A DNA stretch of 64,000 nucleotides. It comes from Hydrogenophaga crocea (GTDB lineage Bacteria; Pseudomonadota; Gammaproteobacteria; Burkholderiales; Burkholderiaceae_C). Shown piece after piece: positions 43,523 through 52,479 of the stretch. Every line of letters starts with the position of its first letter. Position 1 is the first letter of the stretch. The stretch lies in NCBI RefSeq assembly GCF_011388215.1, contig NZ_CP049989.1, positions 186,001 to 250,000 on the forward strand, read 5' to 3'. Position numbers and translations under genes: made by a program. The notes under the pieces were generated by a model. It did no database searches. It saw nothing but the letters and a program-made list of their open reading frames with translations, and was not told the DNA's origin.

Positions 43523-43899
43523 CGGAGCTGGAAGTTATCCGGACGGCCAGCCGGGATCTCCTCGTGACCCGGTGGCAGGTGCGTTTCAACGTCAATCCAC
43601 CACCCCGGGTTCACACCGAGCTGTTGCGCCGCGTTTTGGCCTGGCATGTCCAAGTCGAGGCCACTGGTCAGAAGGTGACCTTGCATCGTCCTAGCTCTGC
43701 ATCGGTAGATCGGACAAGGTCGCTACTTACGCCAGGCACTCGGTTGTTGCGGGAGTGGCGTGGCACTACCCATGAGGTCTCGGTCTGTCCCGATGGGTTC
43801 GACTACGCAGGGAAGACCTACAAGAGCCTCTCTGCCATCGCTCGTGCCATTACCGGTACACCTTGGTCAGGTCCCGCGTTCTTTGGGATCAAGCGCTGA
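43519..43899 (+). CDS. DUF2924-type protein
   Basis: A 126-aa protein with the DUF2924 ending: LLREWRGTTHEVSVCPDGFD, then YKSLSAIARAITGTPWSGPA, then FFGIKR. The N-terminal part is mixed helix/strand. Members regularly precede a serine recombinase, as here, with the TGATG overlap at 43897-43901 showing translational coupling. Function unknown; possibly a recombination directionality or accessory factor, which is inference from context. Confidence 0.8.
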   Translation: MTELEVIRTASRDLLVTRWQVRFNVNPPPRVHTELLRRVLAWHVQVEATGQKVTLHRPSSASVDRTRSLLTPGTRLLREWRGTTHEVSVCPDGFDYAGKTYKSLSAIARAITGTPWSGPAFFGIKR

Positions 43900-45581
43900 T
43901 GGCGGCCAAAAAGTCAGGGAGTCTTTCTGCTCCCCAGGTCGATCCCTCGCTGGCTTGCGCGATTTACACACGCAAGTCGTCGGAGGAGGGCCTGGAGCAG
44001 GACTTCAACTCCCTTCACGCCCAGCGTGAGGCGTGTGAGGCTTTCGTGCTGAGCCAGAAGAGCCTGGGCTGGACCCTCATGCCGACCGCCTACGACGATG
44101 GTGGGTTTTCCGGCGGCAACGTCGAGCGACCCGCCCTCAAACGCCTCATCGCCGACATCGAAGCGGGCAAGGTCAAGGTGATCGTGGTCTACAAGGTCGA
44201 TCGCTTGACCCGGTCGCTGGCTGACTTCGCCAAGCTGGTGGACCTGTTCGATGCCAAAGGCGTTTCCTTCGTCTCGGTGACCCAGCAGTTCAACACCACC
44301 ACCTCCATGGGGCGCCTGACGCTCAACGTCTTGCTGTCCTTCGCTCAGTTCGAGCGCGAGGTGACCGGTGAGCGCATCCGCGACAAGATTGCCGCCTCCA
44401 AGAGAAAAGGCTTGTGGATGGGTGGTGTGCCACCGGTTGGCTACCTGGCCAAAGGACGCACGCTCGACCCCGAGGAGCCCCATGCAAGTCGTGTCCGAGA
44501 GATCTACGACTTGTATCTCAAGCTCAACTGCGTGCGCTTAGTCGCGGCAGAACTGAAGGCGCGGGGATGGTTGACGCCAGAGCGTGAAAACAAGCGTAAG
44601 GGGTTTGGTGGGAACCGGGCTTTCAGCCGCGGGCACCTCTACCGGATCTTAGGTAACCCGATCTATGCGGGCATGGTCTGCCACAAGGGCGAGAACTTTC
44701 CCGGGATGCATCCGGCCATCGTCGAGATGGATCTTTGGACGCAGGTCCAGCAGCGGCTGGAGGCCAATCGACAAGGTCACAAGACCCAGGTTAAGGCGAA
44801 GAATCCCAGCCCATTGAGCGGCAAGCTGTTTGATGAAACGGGTCGCCGGCTAATCCCATCCCACACCCGAAAGGCCAACAAGCGGTACCGTTACTACGTG
44901 ACACCGATAGACGACCCAGGGGAGCCTATCCGACTACCTGCGGATGATCTGGAACAGCTCATCGTCCAGGCCATCGTGAATTGGTCTTCAAACGACAAGG
45001 AGGTACTGAATGCCGTGGGATGGAAGGACGCCAAGAGGGCGGCCGATGCCTTGAAGGAGGCGAAGCATCTGGCCACAGTCTTGCAGCACAAGCCGAAGAC
45101 AGAACTGGCTTCCCGAATTGCTCGGGTCGAGGTAACTCCCAGCCTGGTGAGGATTTGGCTCAATCTGGCGAGTTCCGGGCTGCGCAAGGATGGCTTGGGA
45201 CCTAAAGAAGCCATCATTGAGGTGGCTGCTGAGCGCAAGCGCAGCGGCATGGCTGTGCGGCTGGTCATCGGTGACCAGCGCCCCGGCAAACTGCAGATGC
45301 GTTCTCCTGATCCGACCCTGGTGTCCTTGATGACCAAAGGAAAGACCTGGTTGCAGCAGTTCACACAAGGCGGGCAGGCGATCGAGACCATTGCCGAGCG
45401 CGAAAAGCTCAGCTCCCGATATGTAAACCGGGTTATCAACGTCGCGCTGCTGGCGCCTGACATCGTGCAGGCGATCGAGCGAGGAGACCACCCGGAGGAT
45501 CTGAACGTGACCAAGCTAATCACGACAGTGCCATTTCCTGTGGACTGGGATCAGCAGCGACAGCTATTGGGGATCGGATGA
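43899..45581 (+). CDS. Large serine recombinase (site-specific integrase)
   Basis: A 560-aa large serine recombinase. The catalytic N-terminal domain begins AIYTRKSSEEGLEQDFNSLH, with the nucleophilic Ser in the RKSS context, and includes YKVDRLTRSLADF and GRLTLNVLLSFAQFEREVTG. A recombinase domain follows (MGGVPPVGY, then GGNRAFSRGHLYRILGNPIY), then a zinc-ribbon-like/coiled region and a C-terminal HTH (SSRYVNRVINVALL). Such enzymes integrate phages or islands without needing supercoiling. It overlaps the DUF2924 gene; its stop overlaps the small HTH gene. Confidence 0.92.
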   Translation: MAAKKSGSLSAPQVDPSLACAIYTRKSSEEGLEQDFNSLHAQREACEAFVLSQKSLGWTLMPTAYDDGGFSGGNVERPALKRLIADIEAGKVKVIVVYKVDRLTRSLADFAKLVDLFDAKGVSFVSVTQQFNTTTSMGRLTLNVLLSFAQFEREVTGERIRDKIAASKRKGLWMGGVPPVGYLAKGRTLDPEEPHASRVREIYDLYLKLNCVRLVAAELKARGWLTPERENKRKGFGGNRAFSRGHLYRILGNPIYAGMVCHKGENFPGMHPAIVEMDLWTQVQQRLEANRQGHKTQVKAKNPSPLSGKLFDETGRRLIPSHTRKANKRYRYYVTPIDDPGEPIRLPADDLEQLIVQAIVNWSSNDKEVLNAVGWKDAKRAADALKEAKHLATVLQHKPKTELASRIARVEVTPSLVRIWLNLASSGLRKDGLGPKEAIIEVAAERKRSGMAVRLVIGDQRPGKLQMRSPDPTLVSLMTKGKTWLQQFTQGGQAIETIAEREKLSSRYVNRVINVALLAPDIVQAIERGDHPEDLNVTKLITTVPFPVDWDQQRQLLGIG

Positions 45582-45799
45582 CCAAGTCAGCCTTCGCGTG
45601 TTTGCTTGGGGTACATCGTTCCTGCCTGACGCGATACGAGAGCGAGGAGCTTGGGGCGCCACCGAAGGTCATCAACGATTGCCTGCGTGCAATAGCAGCA
45701 CACCTGAATCCCATCTCAAGCGCAAGACCGCCGCTGGCGCAAGCACTTCACCACGCACGACAGGGGGTGGAGCTACTAGAGCGCGCTACCCCGTCGTAA
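45578..45799 (+). CDS. Small helix-turn-helix-like protein
   Basis: A 73-aa protein whose first 45 residues (MTKSAFACLLGVHRSCLTRY, then ESEELGAPPKVINDCLRAIA) read as an XRE-like helix-turn-helix. The ATG overlaps the recombinase stop by four bases (ATGA). It completes a four-gene coupled unit and may regulate the recombinase. Confidence 0.6.
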   Translation: MTKSAFACLLGVHRSCLTRYESEELGAPPKVINDCLRAIAAHLNPISSARPPLAQALHHARQGVELLERATPS

Positions 45800-46003
45800 G
45801 CGTTCGATGGAACACCTGAAAGATGGCGATCGAGCACAACCGGTCCAGGATATGAGTGTTGGATAGACCCCGCTGACTGCGGATATGACTGACGAACGAC
45901 AGACGCCATCACACGGCCCGCCACACATCGATCAGGTCGGCTTGGGCGTCATAGATGCCGATCGCAGGCAAGAGACCAGTGCCAGCTCGTACCAACCTAG
46001 ACG

Positions 46004-46290
46004 TCGAAATCCGCATGCGAAGCCACGGCCGTCATCAATACGGCGATCCAGTGGATCGCGACCATAAGCCGCATCACGATCTGCGGCCCGAAGGGAAAGA
46101 AATGCTCTCGCATCTTGGCCACCAGCAGCCACATAAGAACGGCAGTCCGACGGGATCTCGCTCACCTCATCGTTGCCTCGCTCGTTGTACCCCTCGATGA
46201 GATTGAGCTTGCGAAAATTCGCGTCGATCAGTTGCCACAGTGCATCCGCCGTGCCAGCGGGCTTGTACAACGCGAATGTGGCCCCTACAC
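46004..46290 (-). pseudogene. Duplicated 3' fragment of a ptuB-like HNH gene
   Basis: This 287-bp segment is a diverged tandem copy (offset 313 bp) of 46317-46603, which encodes the C-terminal third of the HNH protein next door. Minus-strand translation gives ADALWQLIDANFRKLNLIEG and SDCRSYVAAGGQDARAFLSL, close to the real protein, but a frameshift near 46060 destroys the end. Substitutions are scattered through it, so the duplication is not recent. The rest of the 45800-46294 interval holds nothing else that I can support. Confidence 0.75.
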
Positions 46291-46294
46291 TGCG

Positions 46295-47143
46295 TCAGTT
46301 CGCTGCAATCCAGTCATCGAAATCCGCATGCGCAGCCACGGCCTCCATCAACACAGCGATCCAGTGGTTGCGACCATAAACCGCTGCACGATCTGCGGCC
46401 TGCAGGGAAAGAAATGCTCTCGCATCTTGGCCACCAGCAGCCACATAGGAACGGCAGTCCGACAGGATCTCGCTCACCTCATCGTTGCCTCGCTCGTTGT
46501 ACCTTTCGATGAGATTGAGCTTGCGAAAATGCGAGTCGATCAACTGCCACAGTGCATCCGCCATGCCGGCGGGCCTGCGCAACGCGAACGTTGCCCCTAC
46601 ACCTTTTAAAGCTGGGTTCTTATGCAGCATCACTTGGATGAACGGCTCATCGGGCAAGTGATCTGAATAGGCATGCAAGTACTGCCGGCGGCCAGCCGCG
46701 CAAAGCCAATCGTCGTTCTTGATCGAATTGCAGATTGAGCAGCAGGGAACCAGGTTCAGCGGGTGCACAGAGAACTCTGGAAACTTTTCCGCAGGCAAGT
46801 AGTGGTCGAACGTTTTGGGCAGTGTGGTCCCGCACATCGGGCAGTACTTCAGGCGCCGTTCGGGCTGCTCGGCTTTGATGTCCCGCTTGAGTTCTTTAAG
46901 CGGCTGGGTGGCTCCGCCATAACACGCGCGCAGCGCTTCGCTGATCTGCCGGGCCTGGACGTTGGGTTGCAGGCTCTCCAACGCACCAAGCGCAACAGCT
47001 TGCGCATGGTCCTGGTACCTTTGGGTCAGTAGGGCGTGGTTGGCCACCAGTAGGCCTCGTGTTCCATGGTGCTTGCTGTCGCGGATAGACACATATCGAC
47101 CAAGGTAATTCGCGGGCTCGGGCAGCGGACTCAGAGGCTTCAC
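46295..47143 (-). CDS. ptuB: HNH endonuclease, probable Septu PtuB
   Basis: A 282-aa protein. A zinc-dependent HNH nuclease site is centred at about residues 100-145: CPMCG and CCSIC supply four Cys ligands around TFDHYLPAEKFPEFSVHPLN, whose DH is the catalytic pair, with N following. The C-terminal 130 residues are helical and carry no known motif. It is cotranscribed with an ATPase whose stop overlaps this ATG (47140-47143). ATPase plus HNH in this order is the Septu (PtuA-PtuB) anti-phage system. A degenerate copy of the 3' part lies immediately downstream. Confidence 0.8.
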   Translation of the reverse strand: MKPLSPLPEPANYLGRYVSIRDSKHHGTRGLLVANHALLTQRYQDHAQAVALGALESLQPNVQARQISEALRACYGGATQPLKELKRDIKAEQPERRLKYCPMCGTTLPKTFDHYLPAEKFPEFSVHPLNLVPCCSICNSIKNDDWLCAAGRRQYLHAYSDHLPDEPFIQVMLHKNPALKGVGATFALRRPAGMADALWQLIDSHFRKLNLIERYNERGNDEVSEILSDCRSYVAAGGQDARAFLSLQAADRAAVYGRNHWIAVLMEAVAAHADFDDWIAAN

Positions 47144-48522
47144 CGATTGCCCCCTGCCTTTTTGCCGTACTGCGCCAGGAGATAGGCCTGTGCAGACAGA
47201 CTCAAGCCCTGCTCAAAACGTGCTATGACCTGCTGAACCGATTCGGTCTGTGCAAGCTCCTTGAGCGTGCGGCGATACACACTGTCCACCTCATCGGTCT
47301 CGAACACATGCCGCGTCAACTCCGTGACGCTTTCCCCGAAGCTCTCAAGACCCAGGGGTTCGGCTTCGGTCACGTTGCCCATGCGCTGGAACATGAGCAC
47401 CCGTTTAGCCGGAATCTCCTGGATGACGATCGGCGAGTGGGTGGCGACAACGGCATAGGAATCTGATTCCTCGAGAATGTCCGAGAGAACGAGGAACAGG
47501 CTGGCCACAGCGTTGGGGTGCAGATGGGTCTCCGGTTCGTCAAACAACACGATGGAGTTGGGCTGAATCCAAGCCAGTAGAGCCGTGACGAAGTGCGCAA
47601 GTATCGATTGCCCTGAGCTGAGCAACGACAGCGCTTTGTCCTCCAGGTTGTCCGAGCCGATTTCATCCTCCAGGTCCATCGTCAGCTGAGCGCTCAGGTC
47701 GCCCAGAATCGCCTGCATGTAGCTTGTCCATTTGCGCTGGTCACCGCGCTCGCGGATACGCGCCTGATTGGCGCGGTAGCTATCGATCAAGGCGCTGCGC
47801 GAGAGGATGCCCTTGTCGTTGCGGATACCGCAGTACACGTAACTGCTGGAACTGTCCTGGTGCGGTCTCTTGAAGCGGTCAAACGCGCTGTAGGAAATTG
47901 CGATGACCCGCGTGAAAAGTGGCCGACCCAGCGGGAACCGTGTCTCGCGCTCATTCAGTTTTTCGGCCGAAGTCCGGGCGATCTGCGCCAGATCGGCAGC
48001 CAGGCTCGCCATGAACCGCGTCTTACCCACCGCGTTGCGGCCGATGATGCCCACGATGCGCCCGGGCACAGGATCCTCCGCGTAGAAAGCGAAACGCGCA
48101 GTGACCTCTGCTTCGGCCCCCTCGATGGCCCCGACGTAAGTGAAATCCAGTTTCTCAGTGACTTTCACGCCGGAAGCCCAGGGCCTGCCAAAGCGGCGCG
48201 CTCGGTGAGCTCCGTTTTCGCGCATCAGGGCGTTTCGGAATCCGGAAGTTGGCTCGAAATCGGCCGCCAGCGCCGGAAGCCAGGCGATGTCCCGCAAGGC
48301 CGTCAAAACGTCGCCGGCTTGCGCTCCCATGAGCTCATGAAGGCCCTTGTAATAGTCATCGTCCTGCCCGAGAGAGACGAACGAATCGTCCAACGCTTGG
48401 AACGACTCAGGCAGCACAGTGCTCTTGGCCAACCCAATCGCTTCACCAGGAGCACTGACCCGCTGAAGGACCTTCAGCGTTCCAAGGTGTGTTTGATAAT
48501 TTTTTTCATCGACATAGGTCAT
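47140..48522 (-). CDS. ptuA: AAA/ABC-type ATPase, probable Septu PtuA, start abutting an IS
   Basis: A 460-aa ATPase. Walker A GRNAVGKTR (near 183), signature-like LSSGQSILAHF, Walker B SIVLFDEPETHLHPNA and switch His in VVATHSPIVIQEIP are all present. About 130 N-terminal residues precede the ATPase core. It heads the PtuA-PtuB pair. The ATG occupies 48520-48522 and the IS inverted repeat starts at 48523. The native promoter and ribosome site are therefore gone, and part of the N-terminus may be missing too. Whether the gene is now silent or read from an IS-borne promoter cannot be seen. Confidence 0.8.
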   Translation of the reverse strand: MTYVDEKNYQTHLGTLKVLQRVSAPGEAIGLAKSTVLPESFQALDDSFVSLGQDDDYYKGLHELMGAQAGDVLTALRDIAWLPALAADFEPTSGFRNALMRENGAHRARRFGRPWASGVKVTEKLDFTYVGAIEGAEAEVTARFAFYAEDPVPGRIVGIIGRNAVGKTRFMASLAADLAQIARTSAEKLNERETRFPLGRPLFTRVIAISYSAFDRFKRPHQDSSSSYVYCGIRNDKGILSRSALIDSYRANQARIRERGDQRKWTSYMQAILGDLSAQLTMDLEDEIGSDNLEDKALSLLSSGQSILAHFVTALLAWIQPNSIVLFDEPETHLHPNAVASLFLVLSDILEESDSYAVVATHSPIVIQEIPAKRVLMFQRMGNVTEAEPLGLESFGESVTELTRHVFETDEVDSVYRRTLKELAQTESVQQVIARFEQGLSLSAQAYLLAQYGKKAGGNR

Positions 48523-48549
48523 TGAAGTCCCCTCGAATTCCTGAGCCAG

Positions 48550-49356
48550 TCAGAAGTAGAGGTTGGGGAACAGTTTGACACGGTACTCGACCGGAGGGAT
48601 TCGGCCGAGGGCTTCATGGGGACGATGGTGGTTGTAGCGGTGCAGCCAGTCGGCCGTCATGTCACGGACTTCCTGCAGGCTGTCGAATACGTAGCAGTCC
48701 AGCACCTCGGTGCGGTAGGTCTTGTTGAATCGTTCGACATAGGCGTTCTGCGTGGGCTTGCCAGGTTGGATGTGCTGCAGGGCGATGCCCTTGCTCTGAG
48801 CCCACTGGGCCAGCGCGTGGGCGATGAACTCCGGGCCGTTGTCCAGGCGAATCGACAGCGGCGCACCTCGCACCTCCACCAACTCGTTGAGCGCCCGGAT
48901 GACGCGCGCAGCAGGCAAGCTGGTGTCGACCTCGATGCGCAGGCCCTCGCGGTTGAACTCGTCGATGACGTTAAAGGTTCTGAAGCGCCGCCCTGACCAC
49001 AGCGCATCGGCCATAAAGTCGCAGCTCCATCCCTGGTTGGGCTGGCCTGCGGCGTGCAGGGGCTGTTTGATGCGCGCAGGCAGGCGCTTCTTGCCCCGCC
49101 TGGGCAAGTTCAGCCGCAGCTCGCAGTACACGCGCCACAGCACCGTCTTGCCCCAGGGCTTGCCTTGGTGGCGGGCGCTGTCGTACAGCAGCCCAAAGCC
49201 GTGGCGCGGGTTCAGTGCCATGTAGGCCTGGATGAAGGTGATGACCCCGGAGTCGTCGCGTGCAACGGGTCGGTATCGCAGCGTGGAGCGGGCGATGCCG
49301 CTGGCCTGGCAAGCACGTCGCTCGCTCATGCCGTGCTCGTCCACGAGCGCGCGCAC
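48550..49356 (-). CDS. IS3-family transposase OrfB (integrase)
   Basis: A 268-aa OrfB with the DDE integrase core: [20 protein letters not shown] holds the first Asp, [20 protein letters not shown] the second, and [18 protein letters not shown] the Glu. A helix-turn-helix lies near the N-terminus ([20 protein letters not shown]). The frame is open upstream beyond the GTG at 49356 to overlap orfA, consistent with the -1 ribosomal frameshift by which this family makes the OrfAB transposase. It is the intact partner of the broken copy at 26.4 kb. Confidence 0.92.
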   Translation of the reverse strand: MRALVDEHGMSERRACQASGIARSTLRYRPVARDDSGVITFIQAYMALNPRHGFGLLYDSARHQGKPWGKTVLWRVYCELRLNLPRRGKKRLPARIKQPLHAAGQPNQGWSCDFMADALWSGRRFRTFNVIDEFNREGLRIEVDTSLPAARVIRALNELVEVRGAPLSIRLDNGPEFIAHALAQWAQSKGIALQHIQPGKPTQNAYVERFNKTYRTEVLDCYVFDSLQEVRDMTADWLHRYNHHRPHEALGRIPPVEYRVKLFPNLYF

Positions 49357-49379
49357 GACCAGCTCACGACGCTCCGGGG

Positions 49380-49646
49380 TCAGAGCTTTCGGTCAACGAC
49401 GTCCTTGAGCGCGTGGTGCATGAGCGCCAGGTCGGCGTACATGCGTTTGAGCTTGGCGTTCTCATCTTGCAGTTGGCGCAGCTGCGCTAGATGCGAGACC
49501 GTCATGCCCGAGAACTGGCTCTTCCACTTGTAGTACGTCGGCTCGCTCACGCCGTGCTTCCTGCACGTCTCGCCGACCTTCGCACCCAGCTCGACCTCCT
49601 TGAGGATGCCGACTATCTGCGCTTCGCTGAATCTGGATTTCTTCAT
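49380..49646 (-). CDS. IS3-family transposase OrfA
   Basis: An 88-aa protein identical to the one at 27251-27517: HTH ([20 protein letters not shown]) and leucine-zipper helix. It ends KDVVDRKL in a region that overlaps the upstream extension of OrfB, where frameshifting would occur. Confidence 0.92.
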   Translation of the reverse strand: MKKSRFSEAQIVGILKEVELGAKVGETCRKHGVSEPTYYKWKSQFSGMTVSHLAQLRQLQDENAKLKRMYADLALMHHALKDVVDRKL

Positions 49647-49711
49647 GTAGAGACTCCGTCTGGGGGAATTCTCTACTTCCGGGTGGTTCAGGTTTTCAGG
49701 GGGACTTCAAG

Positions 49712-50119
49712 TTGCTTTCGGAGCGAAAAGCCCGCGTGGTGTATGTCGACGACGACGAAGTTCTCACCTTTTTGATGGAGCGCCTGTTCGTGCGTGCGGG
49801 CTATCAGATCAATACCTTTAACGACCCTATGGTCGCACTGGACTGGATCGCCCGCCCGGATACGCAGGTAGACCTCATCCTCACTGACTACAACATGCCT
49901 CGCACCAACGGTATCGAATTCGCCCGAGCGCTGCGGGCCGCCGGTACAAATATCCCGGTGGCCATCATCACAGGACACATCACGGAGGTTCTGCGACAGC
50001 AGGCCGATCAACTGGGTGTGTACGGCATCGTCTACAAACCCGACAGTGCTGACGGCATGTTCCAGGAAATCGACCGCATGGTGGGTGAGTTGATGTTGCA
50101 TGCAGATAGTCAAGCCTAA
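49712..50119 (+). pseudogene. Receiver domain, 5' end lost at the IS junction
   Basis: A 135-codon CheY-like receiver: VYVDDDEVL (acidic pocket), LTDYNMPRTNG (phospho-acceptor Asp) and the late VYKPDS Lys are intact. The reading frame begins two bases after the IS right end, with TTG as the only possible start and no ribosome site. This indicates that the upstream part (perhaps a hybrid histidine kinase whose C-terminal receiver this was) was removed. It may be untranslated. The genes that follow concern signalling too (chemoreceptor, response regulator). Confidence 0.75.
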
Positions 50120-50444
50120 ACGTTAACACCTGTGACGATTGAGCAGCCAAAACACGGATGACGATCTCATGCCTCGTGCGTCAAGGTGGACAACCTAACC
50201 CATCTACTCATAGGCGGTGGCCCAAATGCACGCCTCTGCCGCATTAAGAAAGTGCTCAGGCGCCCAACTCCATCGGAGGCTGAAATTTTTTGTACCCAGT
50301 TAGGTTCCCTCCTTCTCTAAATCTGCCAAATCGGCCTCGAAGCACCATTGGGGTGATTGCCGAGGAGAGCAGGTCGTCGATTGATTTGAAGAACTTGCAA
50401 TGTTTCTCGTTAAACAAAAATCACATGCACTTTGGAGTTGAATC
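50120..50444. other. Intergenic region, no gene seen
   Basis: About 325 bp before the chemoreceptor gene. It is less GC-rich than its surroundings, with A/T runs near 50285 (AATTTTTTG) and 50412. I see no RNA gene and no classical flagellar sigma-28 promoter. The chemoreceptor start has only a moderate ribosome site (GGAG, near 50436). Confidence 0.4.
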
Positions 50445-52001
50445 ATGCCCTTAAATCGCAAACTTCTATTGATTAACGGCATTTTGATAGCCCTCCTGGT
50501 CGCCCTGAGCGCGAGTGTCTGGTTTGCCATGGGCAAGGTGGCTGGCGATGCCGCGCGCATCAACAACGACAACGTGCCCGCACTGCTGACCATAGCGGAC
50601 ATGGAGCTCAACGTCACCCGCACCTCGCTGCAGTTGCGCCACGGCATCCTGGCGCGCGACTCGCAGGAGCGCGATGAAGCTCTGGCCGATATCTCCACCA
50701 AAAAGGTCTTGCTGGCCAAGCTGCTAAGCCAGTTGGTAAAGGATAACGCCGCCCCAGAAGACGGCGAGTCCGTGCAATCGCTCGCCAGGCTGCTCGATTC
50801 CTTCTGGCAGGAAGGCGAGGCCAACGTCGCGCTCATTCAGCAAGGCCGTAAGGAAGAGGCTTTCGCCTACTTGGTGGACCGCACCATTCCCGCCCGCAAT
50901 GCCCTCCTCAAGCCATTGGGCGAGCAGAAGCTTCGTCTAAGCCAGGAACTTAGCGCTAACGTGGAGGGCGTGCGCTCCATGGCTACGCTCGATCGCAACT
51001 TGGTGGTGGGCGCAGCCCTGCTCATCACCCTGGCCCTGACCGGCCTGGCCATGTTCTTGATGCGCATTACACGCGAACTCGGCGCTGACCCGCATGTCCT
51101 TAAGGCTGCTGCCGATGCCGTGGCCCACGGCGATCTCACCATCGACATCCCTTTGCGCCCAGGCGACACCACCAGCGTGATGGCCGCCCTGCGCGCAATG
51201 GTGGCTCGGCTTGAAGAGTCAGTGCGCGGCGTGCGTCAAAGCGCCGAGAGCGTGTCTCTGGCCAGTGGCGAGATCGCCTCCGGCAACTCCGATCTCTCCG
51301 CACGTACCGAAAGCCAGGCCAGCGCCTTGGAAGAGACTTCAGCCTCTACCGAGCAACTGCGCTCCGCCGTGCGCAGCACCGCTGACAACGCCGCCCTGGT
51401 CAATGAAGCGGCTCGCACCGCCAATGCCTTGGCCGGAGAGAGCGGTCAAACCGTGGCTAAAGTGGTGACCACCATGTACGGTATCGAAGAGAGCAGCCGT
51501 CGCATTCAAGACATCATCGGAGTGATTGAGAGCATCGCCTTCCAGACCAACATCCTAGCGCTCAACGCGGCAGTGGAGGCCGCTCGCGCCGGCGAACAAG
51601 GCCGCGGCTTCGCCGTCGTAGCCAGCGAGGTGCGCTCGCTCGCCCAGCGTTCTGCCACCGCTGCCAATGAAATCAAGCAGCTCATCGAAGCCAGCGGCGA
51701 GCGCGTCCAACAAGGTACAGACATGGTGGCCCAAGCCCAAGAGGTAATGCAGCGCATGGTGGCCTCCATCAGCGAGGTCTCGCAGTTGGTGGAATCCATC
51801 AGCCTGGCCAGCCGCGAGCAGAGCGCCGGGCTTGACCAAGTGGGTCAGGCAGTCAGCCAGATGGACCAGTCTACCCAGCAGAACGCCGCCATGGTCGAGC
51901 AGATGGCCGCCGCTGCCGCCAATCTCTCTACCCAGGCTACCGGCCTGCTCGAGACCGTCTCCACCTTTCAACTACGCCCAAACGGCATAGGTCAAGACTA
52001 G
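50445..52001 (+). CDS. Methyl-accepting chemotaxis protein
   Basis: A 518-aa receptor. TM1 lies at about 7-27 ([20 protein letters not shown]), a four-helix-bundle periplasmic domain from 30 to 180, and TM2 at about 185-207 ([20 protein letters not shown]). A HAMP linker then leads to the signalling domain with the conserved hairpin [20 protein letters not shown]. Methylation helices ([17 protein letters not shown]) flank the hairpin. It senses a ligand in the periplasm and signals to CheA/CheW, encoded elsewhere. It lies between two damaged receiver genes. Confidence 0.93.
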   Translation: MPLNRKLLLINGILIALLVALSASVWFAMGKVAGDAARINNDNVPALLTIADMELNVTRTSLQLRHGILARDSQERDEALADISTKKVLLAKLLSQLVKDNAAPEDGESVQSLARLLDSFWQEGEANVALIQQGRKEEAFAYLVDRTIPARNALLKPLGEQKLRLSQELSANVEGVRSMATLDRNLVVGAALLITLALTGLAMFLMRITRELGADPHVLKAAADAVAHGDLTIDIPLRPGDTTSVMAALRAMVARLEESVRGVRQSAESVSLASGEIASGNSDLSARTESQASALEETSASTEQLRSAVRSTADNAALVNEAARTANALAGESGQTVAKVVTTMYGIEESSRRIQDIIGVIESIAFQTNILALNAAVEAARAGEQGRGFAVVASEVRSLAQRSATAANEIKQLIEASGERVQQGTDMVAQAQEVMQRMVASISEVSQLVESISLASREQSAGLDQVGQAVSQMDQSTQQNAAMVEQMAAAAANLSTQATGLLETVSTFQLRPNGIGQD

Positions 52002-52013
52002 CAAGGGACAGAG

Positions 52014-52388
52014 ATGCGTATTGCCGCGCTGGATGATGACGTGTTACAGCTGAACCTGATTCAGAGCAGCGTCAAATCCATTGGCCATGACTGTGCTGTT
52101 TTCCAAAGCGGTCTGGCCTTGCTACGGGAACTGCGCCGCAACACCTTCGACCTCCTTATCGTCGATTGGCAGTTGTCCGATATCAGCGGCCCCGACGTGG
52201 TGCGCTGGATTCGCGCCAACTGCGAGCACGCCATGCCCATTCTTTTTCTGACAAACCGCAGCGACGAGCGCGACCTGGTCGAAGGCCTGGACAGTGGAGT
52301 TGACGACTACACGGTCAAGTCTGCGCGGGTGAGCCTTGACGCTCGCTGCCACATCTGCGCGGCGGACATTCCCGATGGCAATCTCTAA
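52014..52388 (+). pseudogene. Response regulator, frameshifted after the receiver domain
   Basis: The N-terminal 105 residues form a receiver: ALDDDVLQL, IVDWQLSDISG (phospho-acceptor D) and DDYTVKSARVS, where the conserved Lys is followed by Ser rather than the usual Pro. After 52333 the frame reads an unrelated tail (LDARCHICAADIPDGNL) to a stop. The continuation expected of OmpR-type regulators (helical LAATSARRTF then MAISNFSYRQ) is in the +1 frame. The DNA-binding domain is not recovered either; the sequence passes into a HipA fragment near 52440. A broken gene on two counts. Confidence 0.7.
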
Positions 52389-52479
52389 CTTTTCGTATCG
52401 TCAAGCAAGGCCTCAAGTAACCGATTGCCCACACAGTTCAGTAGCCGAACTGCGGATGTACAAGCGCGGGAGGGGAATG

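Larger units (their letters stand above)
48523..49709 (-). mobile_element. IS3-family element, copy 2 (intact)
   Basis: A 1187-bp element with the same terminal repeats as copy 1 (TGAAGTCCCC...), orfA and an uninterrupted orfB on the minus strand. Left flank ends GTCAT (the PtuA start codon), right flank begins AGTTGC inside a receiver-domain gene. The flanks are not a target duplication, so the two sides were probably not contiguous before. This suggests a deletion, inversion or recombination at the IS. Confidence 0.92.
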
